The translations under genes were made by a program, and so were the position numbers. The notes below the pieces were generated by a model. The model made no database searches. It had not been told where the DNA came from and was given only the letters and a program-made list of their open reading frames with translations. Below are positions 1 through 6,784 of a DNA stretch of 13,447 nucleotides, piece by piece (position 1 is the first letter of the stretch; each line of letters begins with the position of its first letter). Source of the DNA: JAIEPT01 sp038217425 (GTDB lineage: Bacteria; Planctomycetota; Planctomycetia; Gemmatales; Gemmataceae); contig JBBQPM010000188.1 in the NCBI GenBank assembly GCA_038217425.1, forward strand, positions 1 through 13,447, in the 5' to 3' direction.

Positions 1-132
1 ACATTCGAAGGCTTCCGGGGAGCAATTGACGGATGCTTGGCAAAGACTTCCACGGAGCACCGAGAGAAGTTGCAATCTTTAATGACTCATAAATTCCAGA
101 CCTTTAATCCGGCCTCATTCTTGGCCGCGTGA
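1..132 (+). CDS. IS630-type transposase, C-terminal end (partial)
   Basis: Frame 1 is open from the window edge to a TGA at 130-132, giving 43 residues. They include the stretch FEGFRGAIDGCLAKTSTEH, and the terminal block ends MTHKFQTFNPASFLAA. This resembles the C-terminal tail of IS630-family DDE transposases, where a segment with the pattern F..F..AI..CL is followed by FQTF close to the stop (family knowledge from memory). The catalytic DDE residues lie outside the window, so intactness cannot be judged. No downstream terminal inverted repeat could be assigned with confidence in 133-228. The element sits directly upstream of the recombinase cassette and could supply read-through transcription or have cut off older upstream sequence; both are inference. 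Confidence 0.6.
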   Translation, partial: TFEGFRGAIDGCLAKTSTEHREKLQSLMTHKFQTFNPASFLAA

Positions 133-228
133 GGTATAACAGGTAGAGAGATCTCGTTTCTGCCCGACATCCGATCCAGCCGCCAAGCCAAGGGCGTTGT
201 GGGCGTTTTCCATCCAAGGAGAGCACCC

Positions 229-429
229 GTGCGCAACCACTCCGAAACTCCCGCAGACCCCGACCCCATCGTCGAAATCGCTGCCATCCTCGCCCGCGCC
301 ATCCTGCGTCTGCAGGCCCGGAACGCGCTACCAAACGCCCAGGCGTCGTCCGGCGACAATTCCGAGAAATCTTTCTCGAAAAGCCTTGAGGCGCCCGCGG
401 AAACCGTGCTCAGTGTGAGTCGTGGTTAA
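229..429 (+). CDS. small conserved-type protein upstream of DUF2924
   Basis: This 66-residue frame uses GTG at 229, chosen because AAGGAGAG lies just upstream (217-224) at good spacing. The same frame opens slightly earlier but without a ribosome site. The product has a short acidic/proline-rich start, a hydrophobic helix-like core DPIVEIAAILARAILRLQAR, and a polar Ser-rich tail. I remember similar unnamed small proteins just before DUF2924 genes in planctomycete recombinase cassettes, which supports it as real. The helix could serve protein-protein contact. No function is known to me. The stop at 427-429 is 34 bases before the DUF2924 start, so co-transcription is likely. Confidence 0.6.
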   Translation: MRNHSETPADPDPIVEIAAILARAILRLQARNALPNAQASSGDNSEKSFSKSLEAPAETVLSVSRG

Positions 430-463
430 CGCACCCCCGAGACCTTTTCGAAAGGAGATACCC

Positions 464-955
464 ATGGCCCTCAACATCGCCAAAGAGCTGGCGGTCTTGC
501 AGAAGATGACCGTCAAACCGCTTCAAGCCCGCTATGCCGAGGTCTTCGGCGAAGCGACGCGTAGCCATCACAAAGCCTGGCTCATCAAACGGATCGCCTG
601 GCGCTTGCAATCGCTAGCGGAAGGCGACCTCTCGGAACGGGCCCGTCGTCGGGCCGCGGAGTTGGCCAACGACGCGGATCTGCGCCTCTCTCCGCCCAGG
701 ACGAAAGCGCTGGCTCCGGCCGCCGCCACGAGCCACACGGCGCCATTCAGACCGTCCGAGAACTCGAGACTCCCGCTGCCGGGGACCGTCATCACGCGCC
801 CGTACAAGGGGCAGACCCTGCAAGTAAAGGTCCTGGCCCAGGGCTTCGAGTTCGAGGGCGAGTCCTTCAAGTCGCTCAGCGCCGTGGCGAAGGCGATCAC
901 GGGCCAGCATTGCAACGGTTACCATTTCTTCCGACTCACCAAGGAGAACGCATGA
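464..955 (+). CDS. DUF2924 domain protein
   Basis: The 163-aa product starts at ATG 464, preceded by AAAGGAGA at 451-458; an in-frame start at 422 would lie inside the end of the previous gene and has no such site. Residues 1-75 hold the first conserved part (ELAVLQKMTVKPLQARYAEV, then a basic helical stretch with KAWLIKRIAWRLQ). A Pro/Ala linker follows. Residues 104-158 form a small beta-rich part starting PLPGTVITRPYKG and ending GYHFFRL, typical of DUF2924. DUF2924 proteins are commonly found beside large serine recombinases in phage-like elements. A role in DNA binding or helping recombination is inference. Its TGA overlaps the ATG of the recombinase (ATGA), so translation is probably coupled. 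Confidence 0.88.
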   Translation: MALNIAKELAVLQKMTVKPLQARYAEVFGEATRSHHKAWLIKRIAWRLQSLAEGDLSERARRRAAELANDADLRLSPPRTKALAPAAATSHTAPFRPSENSRLPLPGTVITRPYKGQTLQVKVLAQGFEFEGESFKSLSAVAKAITGQHCNGYHFFRLTKENA

Positions 956-2517
956 GCAAGCAACGCAACCAAGTTTCGGCGCCGCGCGCGATTCGCTGCG
1001 CCATCTACACCCGGAAATCGACCGAGGAAGGCCTCGAGCAGGAGTTCAACTCGCTCGACGCCCAGCGCGAGAGCGGCGAGGCCTACGTCAAAAGCCAAGC
1101 CCACGAAGGCTGGACCTGCCTGCCTGACCGATACGACGACGGCGGTTTCACCGGCGGGAACATGGACCGTCCGGCGCTGGGGCGCTTGATCGCCGACATC
1201 GCCGCCGGGCGCGTCGATTGCGTCGTGGTCTACAAGGTCGATCGCCTGTCGCGGTCGCTGCTGGACTTCACCAAGATCATGGAAACCTTCGACAAGCAGC
1301 AGGTTTCATTCGTCTCGGTGACTCAGCAGTTCAACACGACGACGTCGATGGGGCGGCTGATGCTGAACGTACTGTTGTCGTTCGCCCAGTTCGAACGCGA
1401 GATCATCGGGGAACGAACTCGGGACAAGATCGCGGCCGCACGCCGCAAGGGGAAATGGGCCGGCGGCATGCCTCTTCTGGGCTATGACGTCGTCAGCTCC
1501 AAGCTGGTGATCAACGAAGCCGAAGCCGTGCGCGTGCGAACGATCTTCGCGCTCTATCTGGAACACGAGGCCCTGCTGCCTGTCGTTCAGGAACTAGAGC
1601 GGCGCGGTTGGACGAACAAGCGCTGGACCACGCGCAAGGGGACCGAACGCGGCGGCAAGCGCTTTACCAAGACCAGCCTCTACGCTCTGCTCACCAACGT
1701 CACCTACGCGGGCAAGGTCCGGCACAAGAAGGACGCCTTTGACGGCGCCCACCACGGGCTCATTGACCCCGCGCTATGGCAGAAGGTCCAGCCGACCTTG
1801 AGCCGCAACGGGCAGACCGGCGGCGCTCTGGTGCGGAACAAGTTTGGCGCCCTGCTCAAGGGCATCTTGCGTTGCTCGGCCTGCGACTGTGCCATGTCTC
1901 CGACTCACACCAACCGCAAGGGGAACCGTCGTTACCGCTATTACGTTTGCACGCAGGCCCAAAAACGAGGCTGGAACGTCTGCCCGACCAAGTCGGTATC
2001 CGCAGGCGAGATCGAAGCCTTCGTCGTCGAGCGAATCCGAACCATGGGTCACAACCCAGAGCTGTTGCGCGAGACGCTGGCTCAAGCGCAACGCCAAAGC
2101 CAGCAGAGGCAGATCGAGCTGAAGTCGGAGCAGGAGAGTTTGAAGCGGGATCTCCGTCACTGGAACGACGAGGTGATGAGCTTGGCGCAGGCACCGCCTT
2201 TGCCCAAGGCAATTGACCGGCTGGCGGACCTGCAAGAACGTATTCGGACTGCCGAATGCCGGTTCGCCGAGATCCGAGCCGAATCGGCGACGCTAGACGG
2301 CGCCGTCATTGACGACGCGTCCGTTGCCGAGTGTTTGCAGCAGTTCGATCCGGCTTGGCAAGCGATGACGCCGCATGAGCAGTGCAGCTTGGTGCAGCGA
2401 TTACTGGCCCGCGTGGATCTGGACCGCCCGCGGGGCAAGATCACGCTGCACTTCCAGCCCGCGGGTCTTCGCTTGATCGCCGACGAGATGCAACTTCAAA
2501 CTCAAGGAGTGAATTAG
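952..2517 (+). CDS. large serine recombinase (site-specific integrase/resolvase family)
   Basis: The 521-aa protein has the expected order of a large serine recombinase. An N-terminal resolvase domain (about 14-165) carries the catalytic Ser23 in IYTRKSTEEG, the KVDRLSRS motif near residues 95-102 and the FAQFERE/GERTRDKI block near 143-158. A recombinase domain with WTNKRWTTRKG and TNVTYAGKV follows. A zinc ribbon uses Cys308, Cys311, Cys333 and Cys344. A Gln/Glu/Arg-rich coiled coil covers about 365-450. No key residue looks lost and the length is normal. Start ATG 952 has AAGGAG at 941-946 and overlaps the DUF2924 stop. Such enzymes integrate or excise phages and mobile elements between attP and attB through a 5'-phosphoserine intermediate. 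No attachment core could be identified by eye. Confidence 0.95.
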   Translation: MSKQRNQVSAPRAIRCAIYTRKSTEEGLEQEFNSLDAQRESGEAYVKSQAHEGWTCLPDRYDDGGFTGGNMDRPALGRLIADIAAGRVDCVVVYKVDRLSRSLLDFTKIMETFDKQQVSFVSVTQQFNTTTSMGRLMLNVLLSFAQFEREIIGERTRDKIAAARRKGKWAGGMPLLGYDVVSSKLVINEAEAVRVRTIFALYLEHEALLPVVQELERRGWTNKRWTTRKGTERGGKRFTKTSLYALLTNVTYAGKVRHKKDAFDGAHHGLIDPALWQKVQPTLSRNGQTGGALVRNKFGALLKGILRCSACDCAMSPTHTNRKGNRRYRYYVCTQAQKRGWNVCPTKSVSAGEIEAFVVERIRTMGHNPELLRETLAQAQRQSQQRQIELKSEQESLKRDLRHWNDEVMSLAQAPPLPKAIDRLADLQERIRTAECRFAEIRAESATLDGAVIDDASVAECLQQFDPAWQAMTPHEQCSLVQRLLARVDLDRPRGKITLHFQPAGLRLIADEMQLQTQGVN

Positions 2518-2518
2518 C

Positions 2519-2920
2519 ATGCCCTCAACATTGACTCAGGAGTTCGACATTCATTTCAGCCAAGGTCGGCGCGGCAAGAAGGAACTTCATCCTGGCGCCG
2601 TACCGGCTCCCCATGCCGTGCTGACGGGACGCGTTCCGCGGATCGCGCGACTGATGGCTCTGGCGATTCGTTTCAAGGGATTGGTTCAGCAAGGCATGGT
2701 CGCGGGCTACGCGGAGTTGGCGGCGCTGGGTCACGTGAGCCGGGCTCGCATCACGCAGATCATGAACCTCACGCTGCTGGCGCCGGACATCCAGGAAACG
2801 ATTCTGTTCCTGCCGCGAATTGAAGAAGGCGGAGATATCATTCGCCTTCGCGAAATGCAGCCGATTGCGCTAACCGCGGATTGGCGCGAGCAGCGCCAGA
2901 CGTGGCAAGCGTTGTTCTGA
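2519..2920 (+). CDS. small helix-turn-helix protein linked to the recombinase
   Basis: A 133-aa protein starts one base after the recombinase stop, with AAGGAG at 2504-2509, so it belongs to the same operon. The N-terminus is polar and basic (RRGKKE near 17-22). Residues 60-84 look like a helix-turn-helix: AGYAELAALGHVSRARITQI, a pattern also seen in ParB/KorB-type and small phage DNA-binding proteins. The C-terminus is Trp/Arg-rich (DWREQRQTW). I recall similar unnamed proteins after serine recombinases in planctomycetes. A role as a recombination directionality factor or a cassette regulator is possible but is inference from position only. Its last 40 bases overlap the frame of the prohead protease. 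Confidence 0.7.
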   Translation: MPSTLTQEFDIHFSQGRRGKKELHPGAVPAPHAVLTGRVPRIARLMALAIRFKGLVQQGMVAGYAELAALGHVSRARITQIMNLTLLAPDIQETILFLPRIEEGGDIIRLREMQPIALTADWREQRQTWQALF

Positions 2921-3615
2921 GCGGACTGGCAGCGGGAGGGGCGCTGCTCGCCGGTTCCGTCGGCATTTACGTGGCTCCTACCGTGATCCGCGAAGGCGAG
3001 GTCGTTCTCGCTCGCGGCATGAACGATAGCCACTTCAAGCTCAACCCGATCGTGACGCTCAACCACCAATACTACCTCCCCCCCGTCGCCAAATCGCTTT
3101 GGCGGAAGAAGGTCAAAGACGGCGACATGGTCGGCATCAAGGCCAAGACGCAGTATCCCGAGAAGCCCAAAGATTGGCCGGACAAAAAATGGGAGCCCGA
3201 CTGCATCTTCGGCATGGTCAAGTCCGGGCTGCTCATCGGCAAATCGGTCGGCTTCCTGCGCCTCAAGAGCCACGCGCCGACGCCGGAGGAGATCAAAAAG
3301 AACCCCGAGCTAGCCAACTGCCGCCGCATCATCGACGAATGGATGCTCCTGGAGTACGCCTGCTGCTGGCTGCCGATGAACCAGGAGGCGATTGTCGAGC
3401 AGGTGAGCAAAAGCGCCGTGAAGATCCCGAAGTCGGTCTGCGAGCTGCTGCACATCGACCCCGCGGAGTTCGAGCGAAGCCGGCCGGCGATCTCGTTCAT
3501 GGGCGAGGGCGAGATCCACCGTGCGATCGAGCGGCAGATGCAGGGCCTCGACGTCGAGGCGGTCGTGCGGCAGGCGATTCGGGATTCGCTCGACCGTCTG
3601 ACGGGTCGAGTTTGA
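2881..3615 (+). CDS. HK97-type phage prohead protease (5' end uncertain)
   Basis: The frame gives 244 residues from TTG 2881. From residue 27 on it reads like a caudovirus prohead protease, the serine protease (U35 type) that trims scaffold and capsid during head assembly. The core EGEVVLARGMN is followed by TLNHQYYLPP with the putative catalytic His62 and by LIGKSVGFLRL with the putative catalytic Ser122. The third conserved block, IDEWMLLEYACCWLPMNQEA, lies near 147-166. The C-terminus is helical and ends soon after a RAIERQMQGL segment. The first 20-25 residues do not look native, no ribosome site precedes TTG 2881 or GTG 2902, and the 5' end overlaps the preceding gene by 40 bases. Recombination probably replaced the original start. 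No capsid or portal gene is adjacent. Confidence 0.8.
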   Translation: MARAAPDVASVVLSGLAAGGALLAGSVGIYVAPTVIREGEVVLARGMNDSHFKLNPIVTLNHQYYLPPVAKSLWRKKVKDGDMVGIKAKTQYPEKPKDWPDKKWEPDCIFGMVKSGLLIGKSVGFLRLKSHAPTPEEIKKNPELANCRRIIDEWMLLEYACCWLPMNQEAIVEQVSKSAVKIPKSVCELLHIDPAEFERSRPAISFMGEGEIHRAIERQMQGLDVEAVVRQAIRDSLDRLTGRV

Positions 3616-3674
3616 ATGTCAGAATTCGGTCTGATTCGAAGGAACGTCCATCAACATTTTGGGCCATAAGATGG

Positions 3675-4136
3675 TTAGCTCTCGCCCTGCTCCATCTCGT
3701 CGTAGATTGCCTTCTCCGCGAGCCAGGCTTCGAGCGGAGATTCGCCGACGACTTCCACTTCCGAGCCCCATCTCGCATCCCATTTGATGATCTTGCCTTG
3801 CTGATTTTTCTTGAAGCCCCATTGGGCGCCGATCCCATCATCTCCGAAAAACAGGCATTGCGAGACAATTTCCCTCGGAAACGGATCGTCTACGTTATCG
3901 CGAAAGAACCGATTCATTTCCACGAGGCCAGTCGGGTTCTTCTTCGATGCGAAAAGCTGCCAAAAGAACGCCGCATTTGTCGGACCGCGAAACCCATTAA
4001 ACGCACGGTAGAATTCCTCGAGAATCGCCGGCAACGGCGCCCCCAAGGCAGCGTTCGCTCGCCGGATGTCGTCATCGGAACAGGGACGCCTGAATGCGGC
4101 GTCCGGGAATTCAGCCTTCACCTTCTCGGCTTCCAT
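3675..4136 (-). CDS. SUKH / SMI1-KNR4 family protein
   Basis: The 153-aa product starts at ATG 4136; GGAGAG lies about 10 bases upstream on the - strand, and a TTG eight codons earlier is less likely. Residues near 20-50 have the SUKH opening pattern (DDIRRANAALGAPLPAI, then EEFYRAFNGF). Residues near 97-140 carry the second block, LFFGDDGIGAQWGF and later KIIKWDARWG, ending in the SPLEAWL helix. SUKH proteins are best known as immunity proteins of contact-dependent and polymorphic toxin systems, with wider roles also proposed (family knowledge). No toxin gene is visible next to it, so it may be an orphan immunity or solitary member. It points toward the prohead protease, with only 59 bases between the converging stops. 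Confidence 0.78.
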   Translation of the reverse strand: MEAEKVKAEFPDAAFRRPCSDDDIRRANAALGAPLPAILEEFYRAFNGFRGPTNAAFFWQLFASKKNPTGLVEMNRFFRDNVDDPFPREIVSQCLFFGDDGIGAQWGFKKNQQGKIIKWDARWGSEVEVVGESPLEAWLAEKAIYDEMEQGES

Positions 4137-4181
4137 CGGCAACGGACTCTCCAAGAGCAAACGTCAAAGCTAACTTTCCGC

Positions 4182-4207
4182 AGGAAATCAAAGGAGGAAA
4201 TCAAAGG
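4182..4207. repeat. perfect 13-bp tandem duplication
   Basis: AGGAAATCAAAGG is present twice without a gap, at 4182-4194 and 4195-4207. The second copy runs straight into the first REP-like motif. It lies between the SUKH gene start and the zinc-ribbon gene end. It probably arose by slippage or as a target duplication; which cannot be told from the sequence. Confidence 0.85.
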
Positions 4208-4301
4208 TGCCAGGACCCTTTGGCGCCTCGTTTGCTTCGTTTAATCCTAACCACTCGTCTCAACAATAGGTCCTGACAGCTTTGTTTTTCCTGACACCTT
4301 T
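4203..4301. repeat. REP-like inverted-repeat cluster
   Basis: Three related short motifs occur within 99 bp: AAAGGTGCCAGGACC at 4203-4217 on the + strand, GCTGTCAGGACC on the - strand at 4280-4269, and AAAGGTGTCAGG on the - strand at 4301-4290. The first and third match at 11 of 12 bases in opposite orientation, so the cluster could fold. REP (repetitive extragenic palindromic) elements are the substrates of RAYT transposases, and a broken RAYT gene lies 900 bp away. The REP call rests on this arrangement and not on a copy count. The spot is also between genes, as is usual for REPs. Confidence 0.5.
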
Positions 4302-4309
4302 CACCCCTG

Positions 4310-5089
4310 TTATTTGGCCTCTTTCCCAAGCAGGTCCTTGAGGACTTGGACGTTGCCCGCCATGTATTGAAGCTTGTGCGACACGCTTTGATCCGTCGCG
4401 TCCACAGTCGATAACTGCATCACGAGAATGTCCAGATCGACCCCGCGCCTCGCAGCCTCGGCGATCACACGGTCCTGGAACCACTGCCGTGTTTGCCTAC
4501 GAATGGTCCGAAAGATCGTGATGCCGCCGACGATGGGGAAGACCAACATCACGGTGAAGATGGTGCACCCCACCTTCTCCGGAATCGGGAGTATCCAGAT
4601 CAGTGAGCAGAGTAAGACCATGTAAAATACAGATCTCACGAAGCCTGCTGTCAGACCGGGGAACGAGGGCGCCACCTCACGCATGAAGGCATGAGCCTTC
4701 CGAACCGCCTGGGGGTCTTGCTGGGCGATGGCTTCGATTTCTCTGCGCGACTCCTCGATGCGAGCCAGGCGCGGATTGGTCTGACGCAGGAGTTCGTCTA
4801 GAGGCATCGCCGTCGCGGACGGCGCGGCCAGAAAACATTTGTAGGCGGTTCCATTGCCGGTAAGGGCTGTGAGGAGTGAGCCGCAGTCGTCCTCCGACCC
4901 GCACGTCTGACAGCGGCGTGAACTGCTCACGCGCTGCTTCTCGCTGGTGGGGATGAAGAAGACATGATTGATCTTGGAGTGATCTGTGACGAGGAAGCGG
5001 TTCACCTGCCCACACTTGGCACAATGGTCCGCAACCATACCACGCTCATCCCGTATCGCGTAACTGCCCCAGAAAAGAAAGAAGGACAT
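4310..5089 (-). CDS. zinc-ribbon membrane protein of unknown function
   Basis: The 259-aa product starts at ATG 5089, with GGGAGAG a few bases upstream on the - strand; the open frame runs 200 codons further but that part belongs to a transposase remnant. Near the N-terminus are two Cys pairs, Cys23-x2-Cys26 (DHCAKCG) and Cys60-x2-Cys63 (RCQTCGSE), with VFFIPTSE between them. This layout recalls small zinc-ribbon proteins that carry an FFIP segment between the pairs. A helical charged middle (about 95-140) is followed by two hydrophobic spans, about 153-169 and 175-193, and a basic helical tail. I infer a membrane protein with its zinc ribbon and tail on one side. No specific function is recognisable. 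The REP-like cluster lies just after its stop. Confidence 0.72.
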   Translation of the reverse strand: MSFFLFWGSYAIRDERGMVADHCAKCGQVNRFLVTDHSKINHVFFIPTSEKQRVSSSRRCQTCGSEDDCGSLLTALTGNGTAYKCFLAAPSATAMPLDELLRQTNPRLARIEESRREIEAIAQQDPQAVRKAHAFMREVAPSFPGLTAGFVRSVFYMVLLCSLIWILPIPEKVGCTIFTVMLVFPIVGGITIFRTIRRQTRQWFQDRVIAEAARRGVDLDILVMQLSTVDATDQSVSHKLQYMAGNVQVLKDLLGKEAK

Positions 5090-5189
5090 GGCTTGCTCTC
5101 CCATAACGTTGGCGAGTGGCCTCGTATCGTTGTACAGCGGATTGCCGGGCGGAGCAGCAAGCGGACAATTATTTTGCAAGAACAAAGGG

Positions 5190-5689
5190 TCGTTCGGACC
5201 CATGCTTCGCTGCCGAACGGTTGGCCGCGCTGCACGCAGCGACTCCAATTCCGCCTCCGTCTGCGGCCGATTCACCTGCCGTAACCATTGGGCCGGCAGT
5301 TCCAACGGACCCGCGCAGAGCGTCGGTCCCTCGACAATTCCCCGGCGACGAGCCAGGCTGTCCCATAACCACTCTTCCGCCCGACTCACCAATCCCGCTC
5401 GCAACGCATTCCGCTCCACGTAGCGGCAGACCTTCAAATAATGTTCGTCGTCTGCGATCGGAAACGATTTGTACCGGCCCTGATTCAAGTGGCCCGCTCC
5501 CACGTCGCGGTAATGGGCGTGCCAGCGTTGCGTTTGGGTGAGCGTCAGCCAATGAACGAAATCGGATAGTTCGCCGTCCGCTCGAGGCCAGAGGACGAGG
5601 TGCCAGTGATTCGGCATCAAACAGTACGAAAGAAGCCGCATTCCCGGCACGTGCTCCAACGCTTGCGACTTTCCGCCGAGCTCCAACAA
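5190..5689 (-). pseudogene. REP-associated (RAYT, Y1/HUH) transposase, truncated and frameshifted
   Basis: From about 5650 leftward the - strand encodes YCLMPNHWHLVLWPRADGEL, whose HWH is the HUH metal-binding motif. It continues with TQTQRWHAH, GRYKSFPI and YLKVCRYVERNALRAGL with the likely nucleophilic Tyr, as in TnpA_REP / IS200-like transposases. About 45 N-terminal residues of a normal copy are missing. Near 5236-5242 the family reading leaves the frame: the expected tail VQRGQPFGSEAWVRTT is found in another frame from about 5237, so there is a frameshift. The homology fades near 5190. The original frame happens to stay open into the next gene, giving a 459-codon ORF that could be mistaken for one fused protein. 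The copy is very probably inactive, although HUH and Tyr remain. Confidence 0.8.
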
Positions 5690-5711
5690 TCAGCATACGG
5701 TCCGCGGACGC

Positions 5712-6422
5712 CTACTGCTTCGGGAGTAAGCTTGCGAAAAATGTCACGACCTGATTTTGGTAGGGCAAGTGCGTTCCGCCGGGAATGACGGTGCGGGCGA
5801 TGTTCTTGTACCCGTGCTTGCCGGCCAGTGCGACCGCCTTGTCCCACTGCGGGTTCAAGTGAACCAGCACCTGATCCTTGTCGCCCTGGAAGCCGTGAAT
5901 CGGAAGCTTCTGGGCGGCGGCGTTCCTTTCGATTTTGTCGATGCCGCGCGCGTTGAAATTCCCACAAACGGGAGCTGCGCCTGCCAAGACTTCAGCGTGA
6001 AGGAAGATCAATTGCCAGGTGAGATGGGCGCCGGCCGAGAACCCGGTCACGAAGAATTTCGGCTGTCCGCTGTACTCCTTTTGCACTTCCTTCACGATGG
6101 CGAGCACGGCTTTCAAATCGGCAGGGTCTCTCCCGAGCGAGTTGACGCACGGGGTGACGACGATGAATGGTAGCTTCTCGCCGCGGGCTTTCACGAACTG
6201 GTCAAAGTTCTGCGCGAAGTCGCGTCCGGCGCCAGCGAGCGTGATCATGATCGGCCAAGTGGACTCGGCCTTCCACCCCTTTGGTAAGGAAATGTGATAC
6301 TTCACCTCGACATCCTTCGCCGTCCGCAATTCCGATTTGGGGAACACCGGCTCACCCGCCGAGCAGATGCCGGCACAAAGAACGAGGCAGAACATTGTGG
6401 CGTTTTGAAGACAAGTTTTCAT
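5712..6422 (-). CDS. secreted alpha/beta hydrolase (esterase/depolymerase-like)
   Basis: The 236-aa product starts at ATG 6422 because a signal peptide begins there: MKTCLQ, a hydrophobic stretch, then ICSAGEP with likely cleavage after residue 22. The open frame extends 35 codons further but that part has no signal-like character. The hydrolase fold shows MITLAGAGRDF (possible oxyanion loop), the nucleophile elbow GFSAG with Ser129, an acid candidate at Asp181 or Asp183 in FQGDKDQ, and His218 in GGTHLPY. This triad order fits the PHB-depolymerase/feruloyl-esterase-like serine hydrolases. The substrate cannot be read from the sequence. It is probably exported to the periplasm or outside. It ends a few bases before the RAYT remnant and looks like an ordinary chromosomal gene or passenger. 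Confidence 0.8.
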   Translation of the reverse strand: MKTCLQNATMFCLVLCAGICSAGEPVFPKSELRTAKDVEVKYHISLPKGWKAESTWPIMITLAGAGRDFAQNFDQFVKARGEKLPFIVVTPCVNSLGRDPADLKAVLAIVKEVQKEYSGQPKFFVTGFSAGAHLTWQLIFLHAEVLAGAAPVCGNFNARGIDKIERNAAAQKLPIHGFQGDKDQVLVHLNPQWDKAVALAGKHGYKNIARTVIPGGTHLPYQNQVVTFFASLLPKQ

Positions 6423-6784
6423 GGTGACGCTCTTCGCGAACGATGCAACGGGATAAAAGGTAAAGTATTGATGCATGTCGAGGACATGATTAGAAACCAC
6501 CCGAGCTTGCATGTCAAGACGCTGCAATTTCGGCGTCGAGGTCCACTTCGCTCCGTTCGTCCGACCCGGCTCAGGTCCCGTAAGAATTGCCTCGCAGAAT
6601 CACGCTCGCACTGAACAGTTAGCGGTCAACGCGAAGGCGGACCTCGAGTCATCCAGCGACACACTTGGCAGTCTGAGCACGACGTCCAACCCTCGCAGGT
6701 ACCACGGTCATGTTTACTCAATCCACAAGGAATTTATGGGCAAGAAGACCGGGCCGAACAAGGTCTACACCGAGGCAAGCGAAT
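6423..6784. other. 362-bp stretch without a convincing gene
   Basis: This lies between the hydrolase start and the primase stop, so it should hold the hydrolase promoter on the - strand and the end of the replication operon transcript. An AT-richer stretch occurs around 6445-6475. A + strand frame at 6511-6825 is open but has no family resemblance and no ribosome site at its start. A 29-codon frame from ATG 6736 has AAGGA just before it and could be a tiny gene, but nothing else supports it. No clear terminator hairpin with a T-run was seen. Confidence 0.5.

Noticed and set aside
148..155. GAGATCTC palindrome as an attachment core or IS end
   Set aside because: An 8-bp palindrome is expected by chance at this scale and nothing around it supports an end or a core.
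3099..4244. A 381-codon + strand open frame across the protease and the SUKH gene
   Set aside because: It is out of frame with the recognisable protease and antisense to the SUKH gene; composition is Arg/Ala-rich and no family resemblance is seen.
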